DNA of 64,000 bases from Muscardinus avellanarius (Eukaryota; Chordata; Mammalia; Rodentia; Gliridae), in assembly GCA_963383645.1 (NCBI GenBank), contig OY726571.1, positions 78,842,476 to 78,906,475 on the forward strand, in the 5' to 3' direction. How positions within the stretch are numbered: the first letter of the stretch is position 1; each line of letters opens with the position of its first letter. The position numbers and the translations under genes are program-made. The notes under the pieces are model-generated. The model searched no databases. It saw nothing but the letters and a program-made list of their open reading frames with translations, and was not told where the DNA came from. Positions 11,749 to 24,114 of the stretch are shown in pieces.

Positions 11749-13077
11749 TAATCTTTTCAAAGATTTCCTCTGTTTTCTATAGTTTCTTAGGGGAGCATAA
11801 AACGCTTTTGGAATCAGAAAGGGAAAGTGCCAAGGAAAGAATAAATATTTAAATATAAAATTAAACCAACTTAATTATTTCTGGATTGTATTAAAATAAT
11901 TAAGAGATGCCTGAGATTTTACATGTTTTTCTTGTCTTTAAAATGTCTATTGTTATAAAAACTACTCTTAGCCTGGTACCGTTGTTCTAAAAGAGGGTTT
12001 TAAACAATTACTAGAGATGAAGGACAGAGGTTATTGTCTTCACCGCAGTTAATGAAAAATGAAGTTCAAGGAGATAGGTACAAAATCAGAAGACATTGTC
12101 CTAAGTGTGTATGAATTAAATAACTAATTTTTCAAGAAGGTCAAATCTGGAGTCTGCGGATGGGTTTGACAAAAGAAAAAACATTGCAGGGATATTTTTC
12201 ATTATAGCGAAACAAAAATGTATTTATATAATGCAAGATATAGGAAGAAGATGCTTTTATCCAAGGAAATGATTTGTAGGTATTTAAAGGGAAAAAATAC
12301 TCAAAAGGTGGTGGTAGGCTGGTGAGAAAAGGCTCAGGATTTTGATAACAAGAAACCATGGATTTTACATCCAACTGCCATTGCTAAACTTGGACAAGCC
12401 ATTTCATCTCTCCTGGAAAATTTCTTTTAGTCCAATTATTTCTACTGTTTCACATGTTCTTAAATCAAATTATGGGTGTTTACAGTTCTGAGCCTTGGAC
12501 CAAGGTTCTGGCTAATTATCTAACTGTGGGGGCTTCTGTGGCAATAATAGGAATTCTTTGGTGGCCAGTCAGCAGTTATTCTCTCCAGCTAAATGAAGCC
12601 AAGCAATAAAGGAAGTGCTTCGGCCCAAGCCCACAAAATATCTTCTTGATTTCCAGCGAACAGTGATTTTTCATTTGGAACACTGTTTCTACATGTGGAA
12701 GTATTTCATCTTTCATAAAGTGTGAGAGCAAATTTGTGATGAGAACCAGCAACTGGTGATAATAGCAGTTGTGTTTTATGAGTACAAGTGCCTGTTAAAT
12801 ATATCTAATATGCACTTGTATATATGAGTGCATTTATTGGAAGACACTTAGGTGGTGAGTATATATAAATGCTTTAGCTTTAAAAACAGCTTTACTAAAG
12901 GACATTTGAAATGCAATAAGCTACACATATTGAAGTATATTTTTTTTTGTTTAAATATGGGTATATACATACAAAACCAGTGTGATAATTAAAACTCTGA
13001 TATTATCCTTTGTCATTCATTTGCATACTTGTTTGTAGTAGAAACATGGATAAAAGTTGTTGTTTGTTTTTGTTGTT
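11749..13077. other. Intergenic, AT-rich
   Basis: About 12880-13000 resembles an old L1 3' region. No gene seen. Confidence 0.45.
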
Positions 13078-13195
13078 GTCCTTCTTCTCTTCCTCCTTCT
13101 CCTCATACTCCTCTTCTTCCTCCTCTTCCTTCTCCACCTTCTTTTCCTTCTCCTCCTCTTCCTCCTCCTTCCTTCTTTCTCTTTCTCTCTCTCAT
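13078..13195. repeat. Pyrimidine-rich (CTT/CCT) tract
   Basis: Nearly pure C/T for about 118 bp on the plus strand. It produces serine- or proline-rich false frames. Confidence 0.9.
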
Positions 13196-13399
13196 TGAGC
13201 TAAACTGTTTTATTCTTTCTTGAAACTTTGTTGGAAGTCAATTGCCTACAAATATCCTCAATTATTTCTGAACTTACTCTTTTGTTTCACTAGTACAGTC
13301 ATCTCTCTTTATGCCAATACAACATTGTCTCAATTGCTCTACATCTGTAGTAGGTCTTGTTGTTAATACTAGTAACCCAAATTTATCCCCTTGCCCAAG

Positions 13400-14106
13400 T
13401 GGTTTTGGCTATTCTAGGTCTTCTAGATTTTTATATGAATTCTGCGGTCATTTTTTCAACTTCACGAGAAAGTCTGTTGACATTTTTGTTGAAATTGTCT
13501 ATATCTATAGATCAATTAAGAAAGAATTAACATTTTAACTAGATGCTTAATTTTCTGATAATATAGGTCTGTAGAGTTTTTTTATTTTTTTGGTATATAG
13601 ACCTTACATATCTTTTGTCCATTTTATACAGAGACATTTATGTTTTTGGTGCTTGTATTAATTGCATTGCTTCTCTTAACTTTAATTTCCAATTAAGTTA
13701 TTCATTGCTAATCTATAAAAATAAAATTAATTTTTTAGTATTGAGCTTGGAACTAATAATCTTATTAAAGTCAACTTTTTTTAGTATTGGTTATTGTAAT
13801 CAGGGGTTGGTTGTCTGTATTAACTTAAACCCTAACCTCTTTTTACTTTATATCTTGAAATAGGGTCTTGCTGAGTTGCGGAAGCTGATCTGGAACTTAT
13901 GATCTTCTTCTCTTAGTTCTCTGAGTATAGTATCTGGGATTAGAGGGCAAACCCAACTTTTAATTCTCATAGCTTTTGGTGTAAATTTTATATGATGTTT
14001 TAGACAAATGGTAATACTATTTGTGAATAAGATGGTTTATTAGTTAAAATTTTTCCTTTTCAATATGGATGCCTTTTATTTCTTTTTTCTTGTCTTATTA
14101 CACTGG
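13400..14106 (-). mobile_element. Old L1 ORF2-end fragment, SINE inside
   Basis: The complement follows the L1 reverse-transcriptase gene end. Blocks AATTTCCAATTAAGTTATTC and ATATGGATGCCTTTTATTTC, then TTATTACACTGGCC, are colinear with L1. A worn SINE arm interrupts it at 13850-13962. Confidence 0.75.
13850..13962 (-). mobile_element. Diverged SINE left arm
   Basis: ATCTTGAAATAGGGTCTTGC followed by a degraded B1-like arm ending near CAAACCCAAC. Confidence 0.65.
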
Positions 14107-14590
14107 CCCATACCCACAGTAATGTGATGAGCAGGTATCTTGAGAGCAGACCTCTTTTTCTTGTTGATGACATACACACCATGTGGCCATGCTCTGCTCT
14201 GTTTGGCCAGTGGCTTCCCAACACCCCAACCTCTTTGGCAGTTTCCACCTGGCCTTGTCCTGTCTGCACTTTCTTGTGTTTTACTACAGTCTTCCTGCTT
14301 ATATACCACACACTCTGTCTGCATGTCACCCTACCAAAGAGGGGGTACCCAACACCTTGCCTCCTTCTGTGATCCTATACACTGGCTTTGTTTCACCTGT
14401 ACTTGGGAAGTTGAGTTTGTCTGTTTTACCTACTTGTCCAACACCTGTGAACAGCTCTGACTCAAGCCATCCAAAGAAATTCTCTGCCATACAAAGGCTG
14501 CAAGAACAACTTTCCTACCAGCTCGAAATTCCATCTAGAGGGGAGCACATCCTCCATGTTACATCCTCCTTGAGTATTCTTCAGTTTTAA
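14107..14590. other. Unassigned GC-richer block
   Basis: About 480 bp of clearly different composition from its AT-rich neighbours, starting exactly where L1 similarity stops. Long open frames exist on both strands (up to 135 codons on plus), but I recognise no protein. It could be a decayed processed pseudogene or an old LTR. Confidence 0.4.
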
Positions 14591-15145
14591 GAGTTTCCAT
14601 TAGCATTTTCTTTACATCTTTGCCAGTAATCTTCATTATGATTATTCTTTATATCAAATTTTCTCTGTTTAAATTTCTGAGTGTTCTCTGTTTTTCATTA
14701 AGTTCACATTGTTACATTACTTTCTTATCAATATTTCTTAAATTATCATTCATGTACAAAATTTTTCTCACATTTAATAAAGGCAATTTGATGTTAGGAC
14801 ATTTGTATGTGTCTATAACATAGAATCAAGTTAAATCAGGATATTCATCATTCCCAAGTATCTTGTGATGTTTGGGGGATCACATAAGGAGAGGCTGAGC
14901 TAGAGATTTGCTTATTTGGGTTCATTGTGATAGGTTTGTATGGTTCATAGTCTCATGTTAATTGACAGTGATGGTCATAATGGTTTAGAAATGGCTTCTA
15001 GAATTCCCCCACCATCTTCTGCTCTCCCCAGTGTCTGGAGTCAGAAACATAAATATGTCCCATGGTGCTGAGCAAGACATGATGCAGAAAAGATAAAGTT
15101 AAAAAATGTAAAGAGCTAGTACCTCCTGTGTGGAAAAATCATACT
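14591..15145. other. Intergenic, AT-rich
   Basis: No gene or named repeat seen. Confidence 0.6.
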
Positions 15146-15379
15146 AAATCCTACACTAGAGCAGGGCGTGGTGGCATACTCTTGGAATCCCAGCATTTGG
15201 GAGGCTGAGACAGGAGGATTGTGGTTCCTGGACAGCCTCAGCTAGTTAGTGAAGCTATTGGCAACTCAATGAGACTCTGTTTCAAAATAAAGAATAAAAA
15301 ATAGGGCTGGGTGTGTAGCTCAGAGGTAGAATGCACCTGGGTTCAATCCTCAGTATTACAAAAAATAAAATCCTACACT
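15146..15379 (+). mobile_element. B1-dID SINE with perfect 12-bp target duplication
   Basis: The body is 15158-15367, a full dimer. AAATCCTACACT flanks it at 15146-15157 and 15368-15379. Confidence 0.95.
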
Positions 15380-15404
15380 CACATGTACAAAGACTTAATT
15401 TGGT

Positions 15405-15530
15405 GAGTGTTCAATTCCAAGGCAAAGACCTCTTTGATAATAGATTGAGAAAAGAGTAAAAGAATGGGAGAGAACTCACTGAAATAAAGCAATCACACTT
15501 GGGGGAGGATTTGATGGATCAACAGAACTT
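15405..15530 (+). repeat. Diverged direct repeat, copy 1
   Basis: TTCAATTCCAAGGCAAAGAC...CACACTTGGGGGAGGA resembles 16750-16860. The family is unknown to me. Confidence 0.5.
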
Positions 15531-16197
15531 TTGATCTAAATACTAATAAGGTATAATTTAGCAAGAACCTAAAGGAATCATTGTTAAACTATCAATAAAA
15601 AGTAAATTTTTATCAACTATGAATAGAGACTAATTTTTTCATTTAGTTTCTTTATAAAAATTACAAAATTTTTGCCATTTGAAGTAGGGAAAGCGATTTA
15701 CACCAAAAAATATAGGTAAAATGTATTAAAAATGTGGGTCCAAGAGTTTATTAATCAAACTCTTACTTTCCTTCAGTAAATAATACTTGTGTATTTGTCA
15801 GAATACACACATTGAGATGTGCTGTGATTAATTTTTAATTTAAAATAATAATTTTATATTTAATATTTTATCCATAAGTTTGCTTTTTTTTTTCTTAAAA
15901 TAAAATCCCCCTGAGTGTATGTGTTTGGTTCCATAATACCTGGATCTGCATCTAACTCAAAGAATAGTTTTATCTGAATATGCTTTGATAAATGAATAGC
16001 CCAGTATATGGTATATATTGTTATTTATAAGAGACTGTGTAGGGATTCTGTAAACACTGACAATAGTGATAAACTATAATGATTTTTTTTAAAGAACACA
16101 TTTTGCATAAATGGATGTACTAATGTTCATGACAAATGTACTGGGAGATTTTGGACAATGCCCTTTAGAGTGTCACTTGTCTAAACTTCCATTATTA
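15531..16197. other. Intergenic, AT-rich
   Basis: No gene seen. Confidence 0.6.
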
Positions 16198-16262
16198 TTA
16201 ATTTATTATTATTATTATTATCATCATCATCATCATCATCATCACCATCATCATCATCATTT
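16198..16262. repeat. (ATT)n(ATC)n compound microsatellite
   Basis: ATT triplets change to ATC triplets at about 16221. It sits at the tail end of a minus-strand SINE. Confidence 0.93.
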
Positions 16263-16445
16263 TTATTTTTGCCCTGGAGATTGAACCCCGGGCCTTTCAC
16301 ATGCTAGGCCAAAGCTACTCATCTAGTCCTTTTTCTTTCTTGATACAAGGTCTTACTAAATTTTCTAGGTTGGCCTCAAAACTGTGGTCCTCTGTGTTAG
16401 CCTCCTGAGTAGTTAAAATCACAGGCATGGGCTACTGTGCCTGAC
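16263..16445 (-). mobile_element. Old B1-dID-like SINE
   Basis: Right arm (GATTGAACCCCGGGCCTTTC), linker and a worn left arm ending GTGCCTGACTC. Confidence 0.8.
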
Positions 16446-16744
16446 TCAGGTATGTCTTTTTCATTTAAAACTTAGCACTTAAATATTCTGCTTTAGTTAT
16501 ATTTTAGATTAAAGACAAAGGTTATATAAAAGCATGGCTTTATATAAGGTAATATCAAGGTGACCTGATAATCATTAACATAGTGTTAGTCAAACCATAT
16601 ACATACTTTTATTTGCTTATATGCCAAACTTACAGTTTAATGATGTCTGTGGTTTGCTTGTATTCTTCATGTGTGTATTTTTCTAGTTTAAATAGGTAAC
16701 TTTTCTTGTCTCTTCTCTTCATTTTACTTTTCATTTTTTTAACA

Positions 16745-16870
16745 GTTAAGTTTGCTCAATCCCAAGACAAAGACCTCTTGACTGAGGAAAGGGTTAGGGA
16801 ATGGGTGAAACTAATTCAAGGAAGAACAAGATTCCCACTTGGAGGAGGACACAGGAGTAGAGTTAAATGG
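16745..16870 (+). repeat. Diverged direct repeat, copy 2
   Basis: CTCAATCCCAAGACAAAGAC...CCCACTTGGAGGAGGAC. Partner of 15405-15530, about 1.34 kb apart. Confidence 0.5.
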
Positions 16871-17285
16871 GCCTGTGGCTCCTAGGAAAGAAATTGTGAG
16901 TACTCGCTCTTGATTGGGCATCATTATCCTCCTGTTGACTAGGAAGATGATTGTTATAATTAGCAACAAATGTCAGGGGTAGCTATAATTTACCTTTCCC
17001 TGTAACCACTGATACTCTATCTTTTTAATGCCTTCCTTTACCTACCCACAATATTCCTTTGCTCTACCCGCCCAGAATTATCAGATAAAGACTAAAATAT
17101 ATTTGTCCTATAGTAGTTGTATATCAATGTATATTTTATAGGAGTAATGTGACCATTCATTAAAAATATTTCAAATGGCCGCTCACTAAAATTTTAGTCC
17201 CCTTTAAAATTAATTTTTATAAGAAATATTTAGAAAGCACAGTGTTACATAATAGGAATGTTGGAGGGGTCCTTAGATATAATTT
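16871..17285. other. Intergenic, nothing assigned
   Basis: No gene or named repeat seen. Confidence 0.6.
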
Positions 17286-17498
17286 ATTATTCATCTTCTT
17301 TTTTTTTGGTGGTACTGGGGTTCCTGGAAACCCTTCTACCTCCGGGCTACACTCCCAGACACCTATTTTTTATATTTTTATTTGGAAACAGGGTCTCTTA
17401 AGCCAGCAAGGCTGGCTTTGAACCTGCACTATCCTCCTGTCTCCGCCTCCCAAGCGTGGGGATTACAAGCGTGTGCCACCATGCCTGGCATTATTCAT
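17286..17498 (-). mobile_element. SINE of the GGTGGTACTGGGG subfamily
   Basis: Body 17308-17489. The complement differs from the main subfamily in both arms (GGGTTCCTGGAAACCCTTCT, then TCTCTTAAGCCAGCAAGGCT). ATTATTCAT flanks it at 17286-17294 and 17490-17498. Confidence 0.92.
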
Positions 17499-17667
17499 TT
17501 TATTTCTGAATGTAGTTTAAGGGGACGCTATTAACTGTAAAGTATACAATGACTTTTAAGTGCAATTTTAATGTTCGTTAGATTTTATTCATGTTATTTT
17601 TTTCAGTTTGATATTAAATTTATTATAGAAATTCAGTAGAATTATGTATAAGTGTTGAATTAAATTT

Positions 17668-17905
17668 TAGAAACAGGCTGGGTGTGGTGGCACATGTCTA
17701 TAATCCCAATACTTAGTTGGCTGAGACAGGACATCACAGGTTCCAGGCCAGCTTTAGAACTTAGACAGATTGTCAGCCATTTAGCAAGGCCCTACTTCAA
17801 AATAAAAAGTAAAAAGTGCAGTGGGTATAGCTTAGAGGTCAAATGCCTTTGGGGTTCCATCTCTAGTACCCTCCAAAAAATAAAAAATAAAAATAAATAA
17901 AATTA
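17668..17905 (+). mobile_element. B1-dID SINE
   Basis: Diverged full dimer with an A-rich tail. TTAGAAACA occurs just before it and again after the tail, a likely target duplication. Confidence 0.88.
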
Positions 17906-18047
17906 GAAACAATGCAAACAATGTTTCATAAAGCATATGTAATCAATCTGTGAGGAACATTTAACAAGCATGTACTTTTGCTAGATGATAACCATAGTTG
18001 TTGATTGCTTTCAAATAAAAGTAACCTGAGTGCTCACTTATGTATTT

Positions 18048-18125
18048 GGCCCTGGAAAGTAAATATCAGGCTTTGCCCATGCTAAGCAGGTGCTCTACCC
18101 CTGAGCTGCACCCCCAAACCCAAGT
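18048..18125 (-). mobile_element. ID-like SINE fragment
   Basis: The complement holds the tRNA-like boxes: CATGCTAAGCAGGTGCTCTA and CCCCTGAGCTGCACCCC. Confidence 0.7.
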
Positions 18126-19452
18126 GCTATTTTTTTTCTTTAAAAATTCCCTACTGTTATGGATTTCACCTTATATCTAAATGATTAAGTTCCACTCTAC
18201 ACTTTTTGATAATGCAGAACGTCATGATAGCAATAAAATGAGAAAGAAATTTTAAAAAAGTAGTGGATACACTTATGGCAAAGAGAAGTGTTCCAGAAAT
18301 TGTGAGAATCAGTCTCATAGTTATATGTTTTTGTTTAAATATAACTGTTGCCCTAATACTTTTGTTTCATTTACTACCACGATTTAAAATAAATAGTCTA
18401 CAATGATGCTTTTTAAATCACTACATTATATCTTTACAATCTAGAGTTTTTGTATGTTCTTGCCCTGATATTATCGTAGAATATCATTAATATGTTTTAT
18501 CCCTCCCAGTGCAATGGCCTTTGTGCATTGTTTATTCTTCATGATACTAGGGTAGATTTTAATATTGTTGGCTACTCCACTCCTTGAAAGAGTTGGCTTT
18601 TGTGGTATCAGTTTTGAGTTGTCTAATCATTTGCACTGATCCTTCTCTTCCTACTATTTCCCCCCGTTTTTCTGTGTTTTTTAATGTGCAGTTTCAGAAT
18701 ATCTGCTTTTTCTGCTTTTTTGGGATTTTCTAGGCCTCAGTTGGCATATCTTTGTGGCTAACTCTAGGATTCCTAGTATTTTTCTGTATCTAGACTTGGC
18801 CTTTTGAATCTTCTAGCATCAAAGAGAATCAGGGAAAACTAATAATAGTAAGACATTTTTTTAGATCATTTAACTATCTAGTCATCAAATTGAAAATATA
18901 GAAATAACTAGAACAGCAGAGACTCCATTATTAAAGCTGCAGCTTGATTTTTCATTTTTGCTCTTGTTTGAAAGAGATACACTCTAAAATATCCTCTATT
19001 CTCCAAAAGAATGGCCTGGTACTCATGGTCAACTGCCAGAATTTCATTTTCCCTTTTAAAAATGACTAAAGAGCACCATTACTTTGCCACCATATATGAT
19101 TTTGGGGCTAAACATTTTTAAGCCATATTTCCTCTGTTAGAGAACTTGCCTGTTGGTCCCTCCACCTGTATGACCAAAATTACATCTCAAGGAATTTCTT
19201 ATCCTTTTTCTAAAGGATGTGGGAGACTTTGTATGCACAATTATCCTATTAGGCAGACACTTCTGCTATCTTCAGCAAGTGTAATTTCATCTCTGTGTGA
19301 TCATAGGTACATGGTTCTGCCTTAAGGTAGAATGCAAGACACCTGCCTTCCAGGTAATTTTCAGGAGTGTTCCCATAAAGTCCCTGCTGCTCCAATTTTA
19401 TGAGAAGCTCACCCGAATTTGGGTAGATGGTATTTACAAACACACACAAACA

Positions 19453-19455
<3 letters not shown>
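18126..19455. other. Intergenic, nothing assigned
   Basis: No gene seen. Possible old L1 traces, not firm. Confidence 0.5.
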
Positions 19456-19513
<58 letters not shown>

Positions 19514-19516
19514 CCT

Positions 19517-19552
<36 letters not shown>
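19456..19552. repeat. (CT)n microsatellite
   Basis: About 97 bp of CT with one CCCT interruption near 19512-19522. Confidence 0.95.
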
Positions 19553-19555
<3 letters not shown>

Positions 19556-20789
19556 GAAAGATGTGTGGGCCAGCATTAATTATTGCCAGGAAATTAATTA
19601 ATTAATTAATGCCAGGAAATGGCATTAATTTTGCCTGAAGATTGCTGGTGGACCTCATGCAATTGTTTTTACTAAATGGGTTCTTTGGTGCAATGCCCCA
19701 GCTCACAGTAGAGATTTTACAAGAAACAGCTCAGGGACACACACTCCTGCGTTTGATGCGAGAATGACCAATGACTTTGTTAAGTACCCCAGGGTCATTT
19801 TTATGAGATTCCACGGGAGAAGATTCTCTTAGGTTTCAGGGAGAAATGGCCATCCTGGGTCCCATCCTACCTCCTCATCCTTACTATGAATAAGGTAACT
19901 GATTGGACCATCTGAATCGTGGACTTCCAGACTCTGCTCCTGCAGGCTCTTCATGTAGTGAGTGCCAGAGGTGGAGCCTCTACGTGTGACCTTCTATCAG
20001 GGGTCCAGATCCCCAGGCATTTTGGTTATTCACTTCTATCTTGGATTCAGCTAATTTCTTCTGTTGGCACTTTGCCTTAATTCTATCCGTTCTATTTTTT
20101 AGTTCCCATTTTATCATCCCTGAGTATGTTGTATGTATTTTTAAAGTGACCTTAAATAATTTATGGAAGTGAGCAGGAGACTTTGAGAGCAGCAAAGCTC
20201 TGACCTTTTCCTGTTTTGTGTCCCCCGAGGCTGGGGACCCCTGTGTTCCTTAATCTGCCCGCATAGGTAGTCAGACCTTACTCAGGTTTGCTTCCTGTTC
20301 CTGCTACAGGCCTTTTTGTTTTGTGCTGATAAAATGATATTTTACCATTGTCCCCAGGGAGGACATGAAACATGGTTGCTGGTTCTTCAGTTTCTGCGTA
20401 TCACTTGTGCTGTGCGCTTGAAGCACATAAATTTTAATATAAAATTTAAGGCTTCTTGGAAGTATTAGATTCTGTGAGCTTAATGTTTCTGATGACTCAT
20501 AGCGTCACTCAGTTTCTTGGGTGATTTAGTAAAAGATCCAAACTCTTCTCTGAAATGAACACACTCATTTAATAAAAAAAATGAAATGTTTACATAATTA
20601 TTTTGATAGGAGTTGACAGTAAAGCGGAGATTCTGCGAAATGCTGGTACTAAATATTGTCGGTAAACTCATTTCTCCTTTGTTTGAAAATACTTCTTACT
20701 TAAATGGCACATCAGAGATGCCATCTATCCCGGGAGTTGCTTCAGTGTTCACAATTCTTGAATAAAGAAGATGAATGTAAGGAACTTAT
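19553..20789. other. Intergenic, nothing assigned
   Basis: A short TTAA-rich stretch at 19590-19605 sits between two GCCAGGAAAT copies. No gene seen. Confidence 0.6.
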
Positions 20790-21240
20790 CTTTATTAGGT
20801 TATCATTCATTCACTCATCCATTTATTCCTACATTCAATAACTCCTCGGCACCCTGTGTAACTGTGAGCACTGGAGAGACAGTGGTAGGCGGTGTGAATC
20901 CATGTCCCGGCAGAACTCTGTACTCCAGTCAGGGGAGGCAGAGAGCAGGCACACAGAGGAACAATAAGCAACTAAGTGAGCTGGTTTCAGATGGTTGTGG
21001 TTGTGATAAAGTCAAAGAAACGTGGCCCAGTGTAGTGATGACATCATTTAGAGGAATCAGGGCAGACGTCTGAATCTTCATTTGATAACTAAGTGGTGAG
21101 TGGGAACCAGCCAAGCAGAGGTCTAGGGAAAGACCTACAGGCAGAGGGAAGGAGGTGCGCAAAGGGTCTCAGGAATAAGTTTGTGACTTTCGGGGACCAG
21201 AAAGAAGTCCAGCATGATCAGCGCCTGGAGGGTCAGGAGG
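20790..21240 (-). mobile_element. Ancient L2-type LINE fragment
   Basis: ATTCATTCACTCATCCATTT, a GCACTGGAGAGACAGTGGTA block and AGGCAGAGGGAAGGAGGTGC occur in the order typical of old L2-like elements read in antisense. The family name is tentative. Confidence 0.5.
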
Positions 21241-21352
21241 AGAGGTAAGCACAGAGGTTAGGATGTGCAAAAAAGGTCGATTACTTGGGATTTTCACTTG
21301 TGTTGGATCTTTGAGCAAGTCGTCTGTGTAGGCCTCAGTTTTCCCTTCTCTA

Positions 21353-21548
21353 AAATGATGAGAAGCCGGGCGTGGTGGCGCACGCTTGTAATCCCTGCGC
21401 TTGGGAGGTGGAGAGAGGAGGATCGCGCAGGTTCGAAGCCAGCCGCACCGGCTTAAGAGACCCTGTTTCCAAATAAAAAAGTATAAAATAGGTCTAGGAG
21501 TGTAGCCTGGAGGTAGAAGGGTTTCCAGGAACCCCAGTACCACCAAAA

Positions 21549-21584
<36 letters not shown>

Positions 21585-21598
21585 AAAATGACGAGAAT
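21353..21598 (+). mobile_element. SINE of the alternate subfamily with (AAAT)n tail
   Basis: Plus-strand copy from 21365 to about 21588. The right arm reads GGAGTGTAGCCTGGAGGTAG, unlike the main family's GTAGCTCGGAGG. AAATGATGAGAA before and AAATGACGAGAA after form a near-perfect target duplication. Confidence 0.93.
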
Positions 21599-24071
21599 GA
21601 GACATACATCCTAGGCTTGCTTGAGAAGATTTCGTGTGTTAATAAGATGCTAGGTGCTTGAAAGAATGTCTGGTGCATAAAAAACATGTTATCTATTATT
21701 ATTTATTTATGCACGGTATACTTTCCCCAGAGCTAACCACTCTGAGAGGCAGAACTGGAATAGCTCTTAGAAACCATAGCACGTCTGATACTTTACAGCT
21801 AATGTTTTAGCTCATCAAGGGCCTGTGGTTGACACAACTTCCCCAAATTGGTAAAGAAATCTTTAGACTAGACTCCCGCTTCCTAAATGAAGAGTTTTCT
21901 TACTACTAGGTAATATTGGCCTTTTTTAGCTTAAATTTCTTTTCCTGAGTATTTACCTCATCAGATCACATTGTAGTCATATTATCGAGCCTGAATTTTT
22001 TGACAAAGACTGAGATGGTTACCTATTGGTAGTCACTTTATAAGGTAATTATTTACTGGTAACAGAAAGATATTTGGAAGCAATTAGAATTTTGTCATGA
22101 GGTTTGCATTAGGATTTGCCCACATAAAATAATCAAATGGGTTATTATTTAAAATTATTCTATTCTCGTCAATGGATTAACTTCAGATGCAAATATCTTA
22201 TTGGTCTTATCATTTATACTCTTGGAGTAAAAGGGGTATAGGAAATCATCTTAATACATTACTCATGCACTCATCCCCTCAAAAACTCCTCTGTGCCTTG
22301 TACTTTTCTAGGTACCAGAGACAGAGTGAATAATATGGTTGCCACACATTTTGTTTTGAAGCAGAAAAGTTGCCCTTCATGGCAGCCACCTGAGTTCTAG
22401 TCCAGTCTGGTTGCAAGGAGTAAACGCAGAGGTATGTTTTATTCCTCATTCACTGAACTCAACCCTGGACAGTCGGCAGCCAATCTTGTGAATCGGAGGA
22501 GACTCCTTTTCGCAGCCTCCTGGTCTCTGTGCATCCGCCTCCATAGACCACTCTTCTTCTTAGGCTTCCAGGTGTTTTTTTTTCCCTAGTAAAAGCCATG
22601 CACCCTCTATTCATTGTTTTCTATTTAATTGGAATACCAAGGTTGATAGACGGAAAGCAATATGAATATTTGATTTTCCAGGATGTTTTATAAAATTAGA
22701 AGGATTTCTCTTACCTTTTGTTCAAACACCTGTTTTTAGGAGCCAACAACCCACTCTTTCAGAGTTACTTTCTTTGTTTTGAAACAACACCCTGTGTTTG
22801 GTCAGAGCTGCTGCCACTTGGTTCCAAAATGTCTATAGCATGTTCTTGCCTTCTACTTTGAAATGGGATTTGAGAATCTAGAAGATTTCACTCAAGACCA
22901 TCATCTTGGTCCTGTTTAAGAAAACAGGCTGAAAAATGATAGCAATATGAATTTAGTAGCTTGGGCTCACCCTGCTAATGGCATCTTCCTTATCCTCTGT
23001 ATTGTCTTGGTACGCTTTGATGTCACCTTAGAAAAATAATACTGTATGAAATCCTAGCCTAAGCCAAAAGCAAACGGAAGCGGTAAGTTTACCCTGTACC
23101 ACTGGAGAGATGGCACATGGCTCTGCTGCCTGCCAAAAATAGATGAAGTTTATTGTATGTTCAACTTCATTGCTCATATTTTTTTCATTTTACCTTTCCA
23201 GCTGAATAAATGGGTGGAAAAGAGAAAAAATTGAATACTATAAAGAGAACAATCCCCTCTATGTTCAATTATGAAGGGGCGTCTATAAACATGGGCATAA
23301 AGCCCAAAGGAAAGAAGATAGTTCCAAAATATTTTCTGATAGACATTTTGGCTTCCAAATAAAAATAGTTTGAAAATACATTTAGGACATCTGAGCAGAA
23401 TGTATTGACATATGGTATGTGATGTTTGGCCAAGTTCATGGGTGATACGTAAGCCTGTTTGAACGCGCTTTGTTGATAATTGTATAGCCCGGGAGGAGAC
23501 TGTCAGTTCTGAAACTCAGAAATTCAGGGGACCATGGAAACTTAATGGCCATGTAGAAACATTTAGCTAGTAATTATAGCACAGGAACATAGCTACTACA
23601 AAAGATGAGTAAAATTTACGAGATGTCTTAAGAAATAGCAGAAGTATTCAGTTTCTGTTATTGGAATTTTCACAAGGTACTATTTATTTGACTCCCTGTA
23701 GCCCTGGCAAAAATGTGTCCTATTAGAGATGGGCCAAGGGGCAGTATGTCGGGTGGAATTCTTCTCTCCAGGATTCTCAGGCATAGAATTCATTTGCTCA
23801 CTGTGAGTTTATGTCCAAAGTGTATGCAAATATATATGCTTGTAGAATATTTAAAGTTATAAGGGTCATGAATTTAATGAGAATAGCAAGGTTTGAGGCA
23901 GTAGATCTCAATATTTATTTCCTTTAAAAAATGGAATTCTGAAAATTTAACATATGTTTCTTAGATGGCACATTAGATTGAAATTAGGAAGCTTAGTATC
24001 TGTTTCTACTTTTGCCATTGAGTTTTATGAGCATAGTCAAATGAGAATCACTTTTAGATTTGCATATCCAA

Positions 24072-24078
<7 letters not shown>
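21599..24078. other. Intergenic, mostly single-copy
   Basis: An L2-like trace lies near 22260-22340. Otherwise no gene or recognisable repeat in about 2.5 kb. Confidence 0.55.

Positions 24079-24107
<29 letters not shown>
24079..24107. repeat. (TA)n microsatellite
   Basis: 29-bp AT/TA run. Confidence 0.93.

Positions 24108-24114
<7 letters not shown>

Noticed and set aside
13010..13223. Ser/Pro-rich small proteins
   Set aside because: They are readings of the CTT/CCT pyrimidine tract.
21169..21687. 172-codon minus frame
   Set aside because: It runs through a SINE, its AAAT tail and L2-like sequence, and matches no protein.
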